Part shown: piece after piece, positions 35,148-43,854 of the stretch | How positions within the stretch are numbered: position 1 is the first letter of the stretch | Layout: every line of letters starts with the position of its first letter | From: Candidatus Hydrogenedentota bacterium | GTDB taxonomy: Bacteria; Hydrogenedentota; Hydrogenedentia; Hydrogenedentales; SLHB01 | NCBI GenBank assembly: GCA_013359265.1 | Contig: JABWCD010000035.1 | Span: 49,696 to 113,695 of the forward strand | DNA length: 64,000 nt | Direction: 5' to 3' | Made by a program: the position numbers and the translations under genes | Notes under the pieces: model-generated | Database searches by the model: none | What the model was told of the DNA's origin: nothing | The model's input: the letters and a program-made list of their open reading frames with translations, nothing else

Positions 35148-36989
35148 ATGAAGCCGATCTACGTTTCACGCATCGCCGCGCTTGTACTGCTCGGTCTGTG
35201 CGCCGCAGACGCCGACCTTCTCGATAGCCCGTATAAGCCTGGGCCCGGTCTCTACCCGCGTTGGACGGCGAAGGACGCCGAGCCCGGACTTACGTACGGC
35301 CCGGACACCAGCGGCCAGTTGCCCAAGACGTTGCTCTACAGTGTGACCGTCGATGAACTTGCCGCGGAGGTCGAAGACTGGGTCGAGCACGGTTACGGTG
35401 GATTCTTCCTCACCGGCATTGCGGGCGAATGGTCAACCGATATCTGGGGCGTCGACGGCGCGCCGTGGACAATCGGGGAATCCGACGCGACGTTTCAGAA
35501 GGCGAGCGGCGCCGTCGCGAAGGCGCGCGCCCTTGGGGCCGACGTGTTCTTGACGACCGCATTCTCGCATCCCTTCGAGTGGTTTAACGACACGGCGTGG
35601 CAGCGCATCGAGCACCAGTTCCGCCAACTCGCGATCTTCGCGCGCGATTTGGGCTGCACGGGACTTGCCATCGACATCGAGTATGTCTGGCAGCAGTATC
35701 ATTTCGTGTGGGAGGGCTACGACTACAACGGCTATACGCGCGCCGGCCTCGTGAAAAAAATTCGCGATCGCATGACGAACGTCGCGACAGCCATGTACGA
35801 CGAGTTTCCCGGCATGGTGTTGCTCACGTTGCCGGAGAGTTCCATGTCGCTCGGCTCCCACATCCAGGCGGCTTGGATCGAAGTGGCGGCGCGGCGCGAC
35901 GCGCCCGGCGGCGTACACCTTTGCACCGAGTACACCTATCGCCGCCCCAATGCCCGCTTCATGTTGGGACACGCCTGGATGAACACGGAACTTATGCACC
36001 GCCAACTCTCGGAGTCCGCGTTCGCGTACTGGCAACGCACGGGAAGCATTGCGGAAGGCATCTGGGTGTTCGGCGATGACCCCGAAGATTATCACGGCAC
36101 GCCGCCCAGCTTGGCGGAATTCAGGCAGGCGTTTGCCGCATCGTTGATGGTGGGACGCAAGTACAACTGGATTTACAGCCACAATGTTCGTCCGTGGTTT
36201 CTTGGACGCGACAGGGAGAAGTACTCGAGTGCGGAGCCGTTGGATGGATATATCGACGTCGTCCGCAAACGCGAAGTAATCTCCGGCGCACAGTACACCG
36301 CCACCGCCGCATCGCTACGCACGCTGCAATTGCGCGATTACGGCCCAGACCTCGGCCTGGCCATCGTTCCCACGTTCGCGGGACCGCGGGAGGAGCTGGA
36401 AGTGAACCTTATGCCCGCGGACGTGTACCAACGCAGCCCGATTCACCGAAACCGCGACACACTGTTCGCGCTCGGGTTCGAGATTTACCAGGGCAAGGAA
36501 GTCGACGCGCGCGACGCGCTCCACACGCAGATGGACTGGCTCTTCGCGGGTCCGTTCCCTAACGCCGACGGTGAAGGACACGAAAAAGCGTACGCGCCGG
36601 AGGTTGACCCGGCCAAGGTCGAATGGCAGCGATTCGATGCACCCACCTCCCAAGCTACAGTGAATCTCGCCGGTATGTACCAGCCTTCCGACGACGTCTG
36701 CGCGTATGCCCTGTGTTATCTACGTTCCGACGCCAAGCGCGACATTCAGATTCGCCTGGGCGCGAATGACACGTGGAAACTGTGGCTCGGCAGTAAGCTC
36801 GTCGCGGACTGCCACGACGTAGGCCGCATCGTCTATGACCGCGAAATTCTCCCCCTCGGCATCGATCAGGGCGTCACCCCGCTGTTGCTGAAGGTCTGCA
36901 ACCAGAAGAAGGATTGGGGGTTTGTCCTGAGAATCTGCGATACAGAGGGCAAGCCAATCGAGGGCCTTACCGTGTCCACACAGCCCTGA
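35148..36989 (+). CDS. Secreted glycosidase-like protein with C-terminal beta-sandwich module
   Basis: The 613-residue protein starts at ATG 35148 (GGGGG upstream) with a signal peptide (MKPIYVSRIAALVLLGLCAA). The N-terminal part resembles a TIM barrel: VEHGYGGFFLTGIAGEW, ALGADVFLTTAFSHPFEWF, LGCTGLAIDIEYVWQQYHF, MVLLTLPESSMSLGSH and EGIWVFGDDPEDYHG, with acidic residues (DIE, PES, GDD) at strand ends as in glycoside hydrolases. Residues 461-598 (DWLFAGPFPNADGEG to WGFVLRICD) form a beta module resembling that in the DUF1553 protein at 16.4-16.9 kb. I cannot name a family. It follows the Tat-exported DegT gene after 128 bp; both products are predicted to be extracytoplasmic. Confidence 0.7.
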   Translation: MKPIYVSRIAALVLLGLCAADADLLDSPYKPGPGLYPRWTAKDAEPGLTYGPDTSGQLPKTLLYSVTVDELAAEVEDWVEHGYGGFFLTGIAGEWSTDIWGVDGAPWTIGESDATFQKASGAVAKARALGADVFLTTAFSHPFEWFNDTAWQRIEHQFRQLAIFARDLGCTGLAIDIEYVWQQYHFVWEGYDYNGYTRAGLVKKIRDRMTNVATAMYDEFPGMVLLTLPESSMSLGSHIQAAWIEVAARRDAPGGVHLCTEYTYRRPNARFMLGHAWMNTELMHRQLSESAFAYWQRTGSIAEGIWVFGDDPEDYHGTPPSLAEFRQAFAASLMVGRKYNWIYSHNVRPWFLGRDREKYSSAEPLDGYIDVVRKREVISGAQYTATAASLRTLQLRDYGPDLGLAIVPTFAGPREELEVNLMPADVYQRSPIHRNRDTLFALGFEIYQGKEVDARDALHTQMDWLFAGPFPNADGEGHEKAYAPEVDPAKVEWQRFDAPTSQATVNLAGMYQPSDDVCAYALCYLRSDAKRDIQIRLGANDTWKLWLGSKLVADCHDVGRIVYDREILPLGIDQGVTPLLLKVCNQKKDWGFVLRICDTEGKPIEGLTVSTQP

Positions 36990-37086
36990 TCCCTACGCTT
37001 CCCAGCTACGTCATGGACACGCCCCGCCGCCGTCCAATACAATCTTGCGCTCGTATGCATTTTGTTGGACGTATTGAGAGGATTTC

Positions 37087-38829
37087 ATGACGGCCGAAAA
37101 CTCGTTCGCTCGAACGCTCGTCACGAGCGCTCTGCCCTATGCCAACGGGCATATCCACCTGGGGCATATCGCGGGAGCGTATCTGCCCGCGGACATCTAC
37201 GTACGGTTCAAGCGGCTGGCCGGCGCGCCCGTGCTTTACGTTGGCGGATCGGACGAATATGGCGTGCCGATTACGCTGACGGCATTGAAGGAAGGAATCT
37301 CGCCGAAGGAAGTGATCGACCGGTATCACGCGGCGAATGCCGAGGCGTTTGCGAGTCTTGGTATTTCGTACGACATCTACGGCCGTACGTCATGGGACCT
37401 GCACACCGACACGACGCAGGCCTTTTTCACGAAGTTGCTGGAAGGCGGACACATCGACCAGCAGTCGATGGAGCTGTGGTACTCCGAGCAATCCCAAAAG
37501 TTCCTGCCGGACCGGTATGTGAAGGGCGCCTGTCCAAAGTGCGGGTATGAGGACGCCACCGGCGACGAATGCGAGAACTGCGGCGCGCAGTACGCCGCCC
37601 ACGACCTGATTAAACCGCGCGTGAACATTCCGGGCGATTCCTCGACACCGGTGCTGCGCGATTCGACCCATTGGTTCCTCCGGCTGCAGGACTTCTCCGG
37701 CGTACTGAAGGATTGGCTCGATAGCCATCCTGAGTGGCGCACGAACGTGAAGGGCATTGCGTACGGCTGGGTAAATGAACTGCGCGCGCGGTGCATCACG
37801 CGCGACACCGACTGGGGCGTCCCAATTCCGCTCGACGCGCAGGGCATCGAGGGGAAACGCATTTACGTCTGGTTCGACGCGCCTATCGGGTACGTGACGA
37901 ATACGCGCCAGTGGGGCATAGACGCCAATGGGGACCCACGCGCGTGGGAATTGTGGTGGAAGGACAAGTCCACCCGGCTGGTCCACTTCATTGGCAAGGA
38001 CAACGTGCCGTTCCACGCGGTCATCTTCCCGGCGATGCTCATGGGCCAGGGCGACTACGTCCTCCCCGACAACGTGATCGGCAACGAATATCTCAACGTC
38101 TACAACCGCGCGACCGGCAAAGCGGAGAAGGGATCGAAATCGAAAGGCAACATGATCAGCGTGCGCTGGTTCGTCGAGCGGTTCAGCCGCGACGCGATCC
38201 GTTACTACCTCTGCGCGATCATGCCGGAAGGGAAAGACGCCGCGTTCGACTGGGACGAATTCCTGAACCGGTACAATGGCGAATTATGCGATGTTGTCGG
38301 CAACTTCGTTCATCGCTCATTGACGATGACGGTGAAGAACTTCGACGGCAAGGTGCCGGCGCCGGGCGAACTGGATGTCGACGACCGCACACTGCTCGAT
38401 TCCTTGCCGGCGCAACTCGACGGTATCGCGGATTCCATAGAGAACTTTCGGTTCCGGCAGGCATCGGAACGGCTCATCGACATGGGCCGCAGGGCGAACG
38501 TCTACTTCGATGCCAAGGCGCCGTGGACCACACGCAAGACCGACATCGAGCGCACGGCGACTACGCTGTACGTCTGCTGCCAGGTAGTGCGCGCGCTGTG
38601 CGCCGCGCTCGTTCCATTCGTGCCGGACGGCGCGGAGAAGCTCGCGGGCATACTCGGCGTCGCTTTGCCGTCGGGCGGACCCGGCGGCGGCCTCGACGGA
38701 TGGAATGCCGCAAAGGCCGGCCTGCCCGCGGGCGCGGCGCTGCGGCAACCGGAAGTGCTGTTTCCGAAACTCGACCCTGATTTCGTGGAACGCCTCGCGA
38801 TCGAACACGCCGAAGGCAAGGCGACCTGA
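37087..38829 (+). CDS. metG: Methionyl-tRNA synthetase
   Basis: This 580-residue class I synthetase charges tRNA-Met. The HIGH motif is HLGH (24-27, ALPYANGHIHLGHIAGAYLP), the KMSKS motif is KGSKS (348-352), and a zinc knuckle CPKCGYEDATGDECENCG is present, all typical of the MetG1 group. It lacks the C-terminal EMAP/Trbp111-like tRNA-binding domain found in longer forms. The dedA-type gene follows 73 bp downstream on the same strand. Confidence 0.96.
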   Translation: MTAENSFARTLVTSALPYANGHIHLGHIAGAYLPADIYVRFKRLAGAPVLYVGGSDEYGVPITLTALKEGISPKEVIDRYHAANAEAFASLGISYDIYGRTSWDLHTDTTQAFFTKLLEGGHIDQQSMELWYSEQSQKFLPDRYVKGACPKCGYEDATGDECENCGAQYAAHDLIKPRVNIPGDSSTPVLRDSTHWFLRLQDFSGVLKDWLDSHPEWRTNVKGIAYGWVNELRARCITRDTDWGVPIPLDAQGIEGKRIYVWFDAPIGYVTNTRQWGIDANGDPRAWELWWKDKSTRLVHFIGKDNVPFHAVIFPAMLMGQGDYVLPDNVIGNEYLNVYNRATGKAEKGSKSKGNMISVRWFVERFSRDAIRYYLCAIMPEGKDAAFDWDEFLNRYNGELCDVVGNFVHRSLTMTVKNFDGKVPAPGELDVDDRTLLDSLPAQLDGIADSIENFRFRQASERLIDMGRRANVYFDAKAPWTTRKTDIERTATTLYVCCQVVRALCAALVPFVPDGAEKLAGILGVALPSGGPGGGLDGWNAAKAGLPAGAALRQPEVLFPKLDPDFVERLAIEHAEGKAT

Positions 38830-38902
38830 CCGATTAAGACCACGTATCGCGCGGACGCAAATTCACCGGCTACACCGCTGTAACGCGAAGTGAGGATATC
38901 TC

Positions 38903-39568
38903 GTGACCGACCTGATTAAGTACGCTTTCGATCTCTTCCTGCATTTGGACAAGCACCTGAACGAGATTATCTCGCAGTACGGCGCGTTCACTCACGTCAT
39001 CCTGTTTGTAATCATCTTCTGCGAAACGGGACTCGTAGTCACTCCCTTTCTGCCGGGCGACTCGCTCCTTTTCGCGGCGGGCGTCTTCGCGGCGTCCGGG
39101 TCGTTGAACATCTGGGTGTTGCTCGTGTCTTTGTCTGTAGCCGCGATACTGGGTGACAGCGTGAACTACAAGCTGGGCCAGATTTTCGGTGAGAACGCGC
39201 GATTCATTAACCCGAAACACATCCAACGGACTCACGAGTTCTACGAACGGTACGGCCCGTCGACAATTATCATCGCACGGTTTGTTCCCATCGTGCGTAC
39301 GTTTGCGCCGTTTGTCGCGGGCGTGGGCAGCATGAGCTACGCGAAGTTCCTCACATACAACGTCTTTGGCGGTCTGCTCTGGGTGTTTCTGTTGACCTTG
39401 GGCGGATACTTCTTCGCGAATGTACCCGTCGTGAAGGAGAATTTTTCGTTCGTCGTCGTCGCGATTATCGTCATATCGGTAATGCCCGCGGTCGTCGAAT
39501 TTGCGCGGGCATGGTTGGGACGGCGCGCGGCCCCCCAGGGCGAAGGGCCCGGCAACAGGCAGGCGTGA
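38903..39568 (+). CDS. DedA-family membrane protein
   Basis: This 221-residue integral membrane protein has the DedA (SNARE-associated/VTT) signature FCETGLVVTPFLPGDSLLFA, the GDSVNYKLGQIFG segment, and YGPSTIIIARFVPIVRTFAP followed by GVGSMSYAKFLTYNVFGGLL. Members are thought to move undecaprenyl phosphate or other lipids across the inner membrane and to support envelope integrity and resistance to drugs and alkaline stress. The start is ATG 38903 and the length is normal for the family. Confidence 0.92.
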   Translation: MTDLIKYAFDLFLHLDKHLNEIISQYGAFTHVILFVIIFCETGLVVTPFLPGDSLLFAAGVFAASGSLNIWVLLVSLSVAAILGDSVNYKLGQIFGENARFINPKHIQRTHEFYERYGPSTIIIARFVPIVRTFAPFVAGVGSMSYAKFLTYNVFGGLLWVFLLTLGGYFFANVPVVKENFSFVVVAIIVISVMPAVVEFARAWLGRRAAPQGEGPGNRQA

Positions 39569-39576
39569 TTACCCCG

Positions 39577-40590
39577 CTATGCAATTTTGACGATTAACTT
39601 CCCCGTATTTGAACCATTGAACAACCGTAGGATCGCCGTTGGCGCGTGCTCCAGTCCGTCAACGATGTCTTCGCGGTAGCGCAGCCTACCCTCGGCAAGC
39701 CACTGCCCGAGTTGCATGATTCCTTCCATCGCGCGGTCCATGTAATCGATCACAACGAATCCCTCCATTCGCGATCGTTTGGTAAGGAGCGTAATGTAGT
39801 TCGACGGGCCAGGCGTTGGTTGTGTGGCGTTGTATTGCGTAATCGCGCCGCAGACGACAACGCGGGCATGAACATTGATCATGCCGAGGACCGTGTTGAG
39901 TATCTCGCCGCCCACGTTGTCGAAATACACGTCGATCTTCTTCGGGCAAGCCGTGCGCAACTCCGTGGCGACGTCCTGCGTCTTGTAGTTGATCGCTGCT
40001 TCAACGCCGAGCTCGTTCTTGATCCAAGCACATTTCTCGTCTGACCCCGCGATGCCTACAACGCGACAGCCTTGGATCTTCGCAATCTGGCAGACGATCG
40101 AGCCAACCGCCCCCGCCGCTGTCGAGACGACGACGGTCTCCCCCGCTTTCGGTTTGCCCACATCGAGCAATCCGAAATAGGCGGTCAGGCCCGTGATGCC
40201 GAGCACGCTGAGAAAGCTGGTGAGCGGAAACGGAACATCCGCGGGAAGCACGCGCGCCCCGCTCTTCGCGTGCACGAGATAGTAGTCCTGCCAACCGCCC
40301 ATTCCGAATACTTTGTCGCCAACCGCAAAGGCCGGAGAGTTCGATGCCACAACTTCACCGATAGTGCCGCCGCGCATGACATCGCCGAGTTTCACCGGCT
40401 CGATGTATGAATCGCCTTCACGCATCCAGCCGCGCATCGCGGGATCGAGCGACAGGTACAGATTTCGGACCAATGCCTGATCGGGTCCGGGCACGGGAGG
40501 CGCCGATTCCACGTATTTGAAGTCGCTTGCCTTGATCGTTCCGGTCGGCCGGGCGGCCAGCAGGATTTGACGGTTCACCGGAGTGCTCAT
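39577..40590 (-). CDS. NADP-dependent oxidoreductase (zinc-free MDR, CurA/prostaglandin-reductase type)
   Basis: The protein has 337 residues from ATG 40590 (MSTPVNRQILLAARPTG), where the family's N-terminus begins; a longer upstream reading is non-conserved. The Rossmann fold includes the motif AAGAVGSIVCQIAKIQGCRVVG, written in part as VVSTAAGAVGSIVCQ, with RGWMREGDSYIEPVKLGDVM and FGMGGWQDYYLV as in the leukotriene B4 12-hydroxydehydrogenase/curcumin reductase group. The structural-zinc cysteines are absent. It should reduce enones or aldehydes with NADPH in the cytoplasm. It stands alone, with a long repeat-bearing region upstream. Confidence 0.9.
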   Translation of the reverse strand: MSTPVNRQILLAARPTGTIKASDFKYVESAPPVPGPDQALVRNLYLSLDPAMRGWMREGDSYIEPVKLGDVMRGGTIGEVVASNSPAFAVGDKVFGMGGWQDYYLVHAKSGARVLPADVPFPLTSFLSVLGITGLTAYFGLLDVGKPKAGETVVVSTAAGAVGSIVCQIAKIQGCRVVGIAGSDEKCAWIKNELGVEAAINYKTQDVATELRTACPKKIDVYFDNVGGEILNTVLGMINVHARVVVCGAITQYNATQPTPGPSNYITLLTKRSRMEGFVVIDYMDRAMEGIMQLGQWLAEGRLRYREDIVDGLEHAPTAILRLFNGSNTGKLIVKIA

Positions 40591-40748
40591 GAATAGGCCC
40601 CTTGTTGTCTTAAATCGTTGAAGTGGTCTGTGCCACGTAAGTTTACGAGTGAAGTGCTCCATGTCTCCACTAAGCACAGGACGGCCTCGCCCTCCGAAGC
40701 TCCATGCGAAGGAGGGACCCGTCCCCCGAACCTTGAAGCGCAGGAGTA

Positions 40749-40775
40749 TGCAACACGTTGGGCTAATGAATAGGA
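40749..40775 (+). repeat. 27-bp direct repeat, copy 1
   Basis: It starts tgcaacacgttgggctaatg and ends taggatype bases (tagga). It matches 41135-41161 at 23 of 27 positions, including an 11-base identical core tgggctaatga. Confidence 0.6.
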
Positions 40776-40969
40776 CAACACTGCATGAAAGTACGTCGCC
40801 CCGACTGGCCAACCACGGACTTCGCAAGTCACCCTCTTGCCGTGCAGCTTCCTCGCTTCCTCGCGACGTGTGCCGCCCCTGGCAATCCACACCCCAGCAC
40901 ACCTCCAAGGGGGTATCAGGCGGGCGGGCGACCATGAAATCAGGACTTACGACGATTTTGCCCCCGCGC

Positions 40970-41124
40970 CCCCCTTGAACCGTCAAAAAGCCATACGACA
41001 CCCCCCTCTTATTACGTCAAAGAATTCATCGCCACCCCACCGGAGCGGCGCAAACAACTCCGCCCACGCCCCCCTCGATTCGACAAAAAAACTTCGCCAC
41101 ACCCCCTTCTGTCGCCCGCCAAGG
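40970..41124 (+). repeat. Imperfect tandem array, 31-34 bp period
   Basis: Four to five units each start with a run of four to six C residues (near 40970, 41001, 41035, 41069 and 41102). Most continue with a CG-CAAA-rich middle and a tcgccaca-like end. Units are diverged, so this is not a CRISPR array. Confidence 0.45.
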
Positions 41125-41134
41125 CTTCGGAAGG

Positions 41135-41161
41135 TGCAACGCTCTGGGCTAATGAGTAGGA
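41135..41161 (+). repeat. 27-bp direct repeat, copy 2
   Basis: It starts tgcaacgctctgggctaatg and matches 40749-40775 at 23 of 27 positions. The two copies bracket the C-rich array. Confidence 0.6.
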
Positions 41162-41454
41162 GCAGACACGGGCGCGCCGTAATGGTAGGCGCAATGAATT
41201 AAGGTGTCGGACGCATCTGCACGATGCCAGCCATGCCGCGCACTATATGTTCAGGGCTGACAAACTCTTTGCCATACTCGATACATTTCGGCGTCCTCTC
41301 GACGATAGAAGCATTGCGTGCAAATGGAATTGACTTGGCAAATCCTTGACATTACAGCAATTTGTGAGGTTCGCCAGCCAGGCCACATAGTTGGCCCGGT
41401 TGTTGCACTTCGCGCACCGAAGGCGCTCCACTGGGGAGGCGGTAAGAAGGGCCA

Positions 41455-42789
41455 ATGGGCTTTGGGAGCCAGAGCATGCGAGGCACTCGAGTAGGTGCGC
41501 TGCTGTTGGAGGAGAATCTCATCGATTCCATCCAATTGCAGCGGGCGTTGGAGCACCAGCAACATCGCGGCGGCCGGACCGTCAGCATATTGGTCGAGCT
41601 TGGCATGCTCGAGCAGGACCAGATGTACAAGTTTCTGGCGCGGCGCGGGCTCCCGGCAATCAACCCCGTCCACTGCAACGTGCAACCGCACGTAGTGGGA
41701 CTCTTGCCGCGCAGTTTTGTATTCCAGCACGAACTGATCCCGGTGGACAGGCTGGGGCGGTTACTAACCGTCGCGATGGTATACCCGTTCGATGTGGACG
41801 CTATCGCGCAGGCCGAACAGTCGACAGGACTTCGCGTAAAGCCGATGTTGTGCCGCGCAAAGGAATTCCACGAAGCCGCGCGGCGGCTGTATCCCGGTGA
41901 CTACGAAACCTGCGGCGCAAGACACACGTCCGAATCCACCGCCTGGGTTTCCGCGAAGCACGTTCGCCGCACAAACGAACAACAGGCCCGGCACACCGTT
42001 GCGCGCATTCGCGAGATGCACAGCCTGCCGATGACAAAGCACACCCAGCGCCGGTTTACGATGCTCGACGCGGCCCGAGGGCTGAACGTCGAACGCGCTG
42101 CAAACATTCTCTCGCGCGATCCCATCGCGCTGGCGCGGGTGCTGTCCGAGGCGAACGCGCGCGAATGGACGCGGCGGCGCCCGATTCTCGACCGGCACGA
42201 GGCCATTCGCAGCCTGGGCATGCGCGGTGTACTTCACGCGCTCGAATCGCTGACCGTTTGGGAGGAACAACTGGGCCACGTAGACGCCGCGTTCACGCAG
42301 TGGCGGTCGACCGCCGTGGCCGTTGCGGAAACGGCGGCAAGCATCGCAAAGAACTATGCGAACGTGGCCACACCCGGGATTTACGAGGCTGCGCTACTGC
42401 ACAATCTTGGCAGCCTCGCCCTGTTGCTGCTCGACACGGCGAACTATCCAGGCGTGTTCGCATTGAGGCCTATCGAGCGGCGGCACGAGCACGAGGCAAA
42501 GTTGTACGGCGTCACCGAATGCGAGGCGGGGGCGGAGCTGGCGCGCGTGTGGAACCTGCCGGAACCGATCGTCGTTACCATCCAACACCTGATGAACCCC
42601 GAAAGCGCGCCGTCGTCGCACGATACCGTGGCCGTCACTTCGCTGGCGCACCACATTGTGCAGATGGAGCGCAGTCTCGAATTGGATTGCACCGAGGCGC
42701 TGCGAATCCTGGGGCTCACCCAAACCACATTACGAACAACTATCCTCCGCCTGCACGCTTCCAGCCACGCCAGCGCGGTGGAAATTTGA
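41455..42789 (+). CDS. MshEN/GspE N-terminal domain fused to HDOD domain
   Basis: In this 444-residue cytoplasmic protein, residues 8-150 match the MshE/GspE N-terminal domain (RVGALLLEENLIDSIQLQRA, GRTVSILVELGMLEQDQMYK, LIPVDRLGRLLTVAMVYPFD), a module that binds cyclic-di-GMP in some proteins or serves as an adaptor to type II/IV secretion ATPases. Residues 210-420 form an HDOD domain (ANILSRDPIALARVLSEANA, EAIRSLGMRGVLHALESLTV, EAALLHNLGSLALLLLD). HDOD proteins act in signalling without the phosphodiesterase metal site. The pairing suggests a c-di-GMP-responsive regulator; this is inference. An alternative start is ATG 41476. Confidence 0.82.
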   Translation: MGFGSQSMRGTRVGALLLEENLIDSIQLQRALEHQQHRGGRTVSILVELGMLEQDQMYKFLARRGLPAINPVHCNVQPHVVGLLPRSFVFQHELIPVDRLGRLLTVAMVYPFDVDAIAQAEQSTGLRVKPMLCRAKEFHEAARRLYPGDYETCGARHTSESTAWVSAKHVRRTNEQQARHTVARIREMHSLPMTKHTQRRFTMLDAARGLNVERAANILSRDPIALARVLSEANAREWTRRRPILDRHEAIRSLGMRGVLHALESLTVWEEQLGHVDAAFTQWRSTAVAVAETAASIAKNYANVATPGIYEAALLHNLGSLALLLLDTANYPGVFALRPIERRHEHEAKLYGVTECEAGAELARVWNLPEPIVVTIQHLMNPESAPSSHDTVAVTSLAHHIVQMERSLELDCTEALRILGLTQTTLRTTILRLHASSHASAVEI

Positions 42790-43010
42790 GTTCGGGCCAG
42801 AAAGGTATCACTGCCTGCTCTCGCGCTTGCACGACTTGCCGGGAGCATACCCGGACTCAAATCAAGTTCGCTGCTCCCATTTAACGCAGCTTTCACAATT
42901 TAATGACTAAGCGAAGAGACCTGCCTGCGTTATCGAGACCGTTGGCGGACGCTGGGATTCCAAACGGAGCGGATTTGAGGTATCCTTTAAGGGAATGGAG
43001 CCAGTTCCCG

Positions 43011-43271
43011 ATGCAGAAGTCGAACCATGAGTTGCCGATTTCCGACCGTGTGCGGTACATGGTAGAGCGTGCGGCATGGGACGCAGTCACACGCCTCGAA
43101 CCGGGAGAGCCGCTGCGCCTGCCGGTCGAGTGGTGGCCGGTGTTTTACGACAAACAGAAGTCCACCGGAAAGCTTCCGCAGTGGGTCGTGCGCAACCTGC
43201 CGCCAGAGGGGCAAGTGTTCGCAGGTCACCCCATTGTCTGGGTGCCGCGCAGCGAAAACGGCAAAGCATAG
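43011..43271 (+). CDS. Small hypothetical protein (86 aa)
   Basis: I place the start at ATG 43011 (MQKSNHELPISDRVRYMVER), with GGAG 10 bases upstream; an in-frame ATG at 42903 would add 36 less protein-like residues. The sequence continues AAWDAVTRLEPGEPLRLPVE and WWPVFYDKQKSTGKLPQWVV, ending with a WVP-containing strand. It is cytoplasmic and has no recognised family. It is convergent with the DUF1697 gene, 16 bp away. Confidence 0.5.
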   Translation: MQKSNHELPISDRVRYMVERAAWDAVTRLEPGEPLRLPVEWWPVFYDKQKSTGKLPQWVVRNLPPEGQVFAGHPIVWVPRSENGKA

Positions 43272-43287
43272 GTCCGATCGCTTGAAG

Positions 43288-43830
43288 TCACCTCTTCTCC
43301 AATTTTGCGGCCAGTCTCTCGATCGTTTTCATCCCGCGGAATGTCGTGGACACTCCCACCTTCTTCTCAAACACGGCATTCGAGAATTTGGATTCGCTCT
43401 GCTTTACCCTACATAGCCAGTAGACTTCACGGGCGTTCGCGTGAAAGTCGTCGACATCGGACTTCAGGGCCGACAGCGCGCGCGAAGCCTGCGCTGCAAG
43501 GGGTAATTTTAAGAACCCAACGCAGAACGCGCCTGCCGACTTTATTGCTCTATCTGCGAATGTCTTGTACGATGCGATGGAAGCAACCTCGGCAGGTGTG
43601 CGCAGAAAGGTTTCGACATCGTAGCCGAGGGAAGCGGCGAGCCGATTTTCTATTTTGGCCTCGAGCGCGGATGCATTCGTCGACGTTGTCGAGAAGATGA
43701 CGTTTCCGCTCGCGATGAAGGTCTCGACGTTCGAGAAACCAAGCGACTCGAACTCCCGCTGCAGCGCGTCCATTTTGACGGTGTGTCCGCCCACATTGAT
43801 GGCGCGGAGGAATGCAATGTATTGGGGCAC
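43288..43830 (-). CDS. DUF1697 family protein
   Basis: This 180-residue protein has the family hallmarks MPQYIAFLRAINVGGHTVKM at the N-terminus, then LQREFESLGFSNVETFIASG and NVIFSTT, and the C-terminal FSNAVFEKKVGVSTTFR with GMKTIERLA. DUF1697 proteins are widespread single-domain cytoplasmic proteins without an established activity. It lies 24 bp after the end of the LVIVD propeller gene on the same strand. Confidence 0.92.
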   Translation of the reverse strand: MPQYIAFLRAINVGGHTVKMDALQREFESLGFSNVETFIASGNVIFSTTSTNASALEAKIENRLAASLGYDVETFLRTPAEVASIASYKTFADRAIKSAGAFCVGFLKLPLAAQASRALSALKSDVDDFHANAREVYWLCRVKQSESKFSNAVFEKKVGVSTTFRGMKTIERLAAKLEKR

Positions 43831-43854
43831 GATTGAAATGACCTCGAATTTGCG

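Larger units (their letters stand above)
40591..41454. other. Long divergent intergenic region with repeats, no gene seen
   Basis: The 864 bp between the oxidoreductase and the MshEN-HDOD gene hold a pair of 27-bp direct repeats (40749-40775, 41135-41161) and between them an imperfect array with a period of 31-34 bp (40970-41124). Open frames here lack ribosome binding sites and protein-like composition. Confidence 0.55.

Noticed and set aside
40970..41124. Possible CRISPR array because of about 33-bp periodicity
   Set aside because: Units are diverged, no identical repeats with unique spacers exist, and no cas gene is present in the window.
41243..41455. Minus-strand frame with CAKC-type cysteines upstream of the MshEN-HDOD gene
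   Set aside because: No ribosome binding site, no second cysteine pair in proper spacing, and it starts inside the divergent gene's start region.
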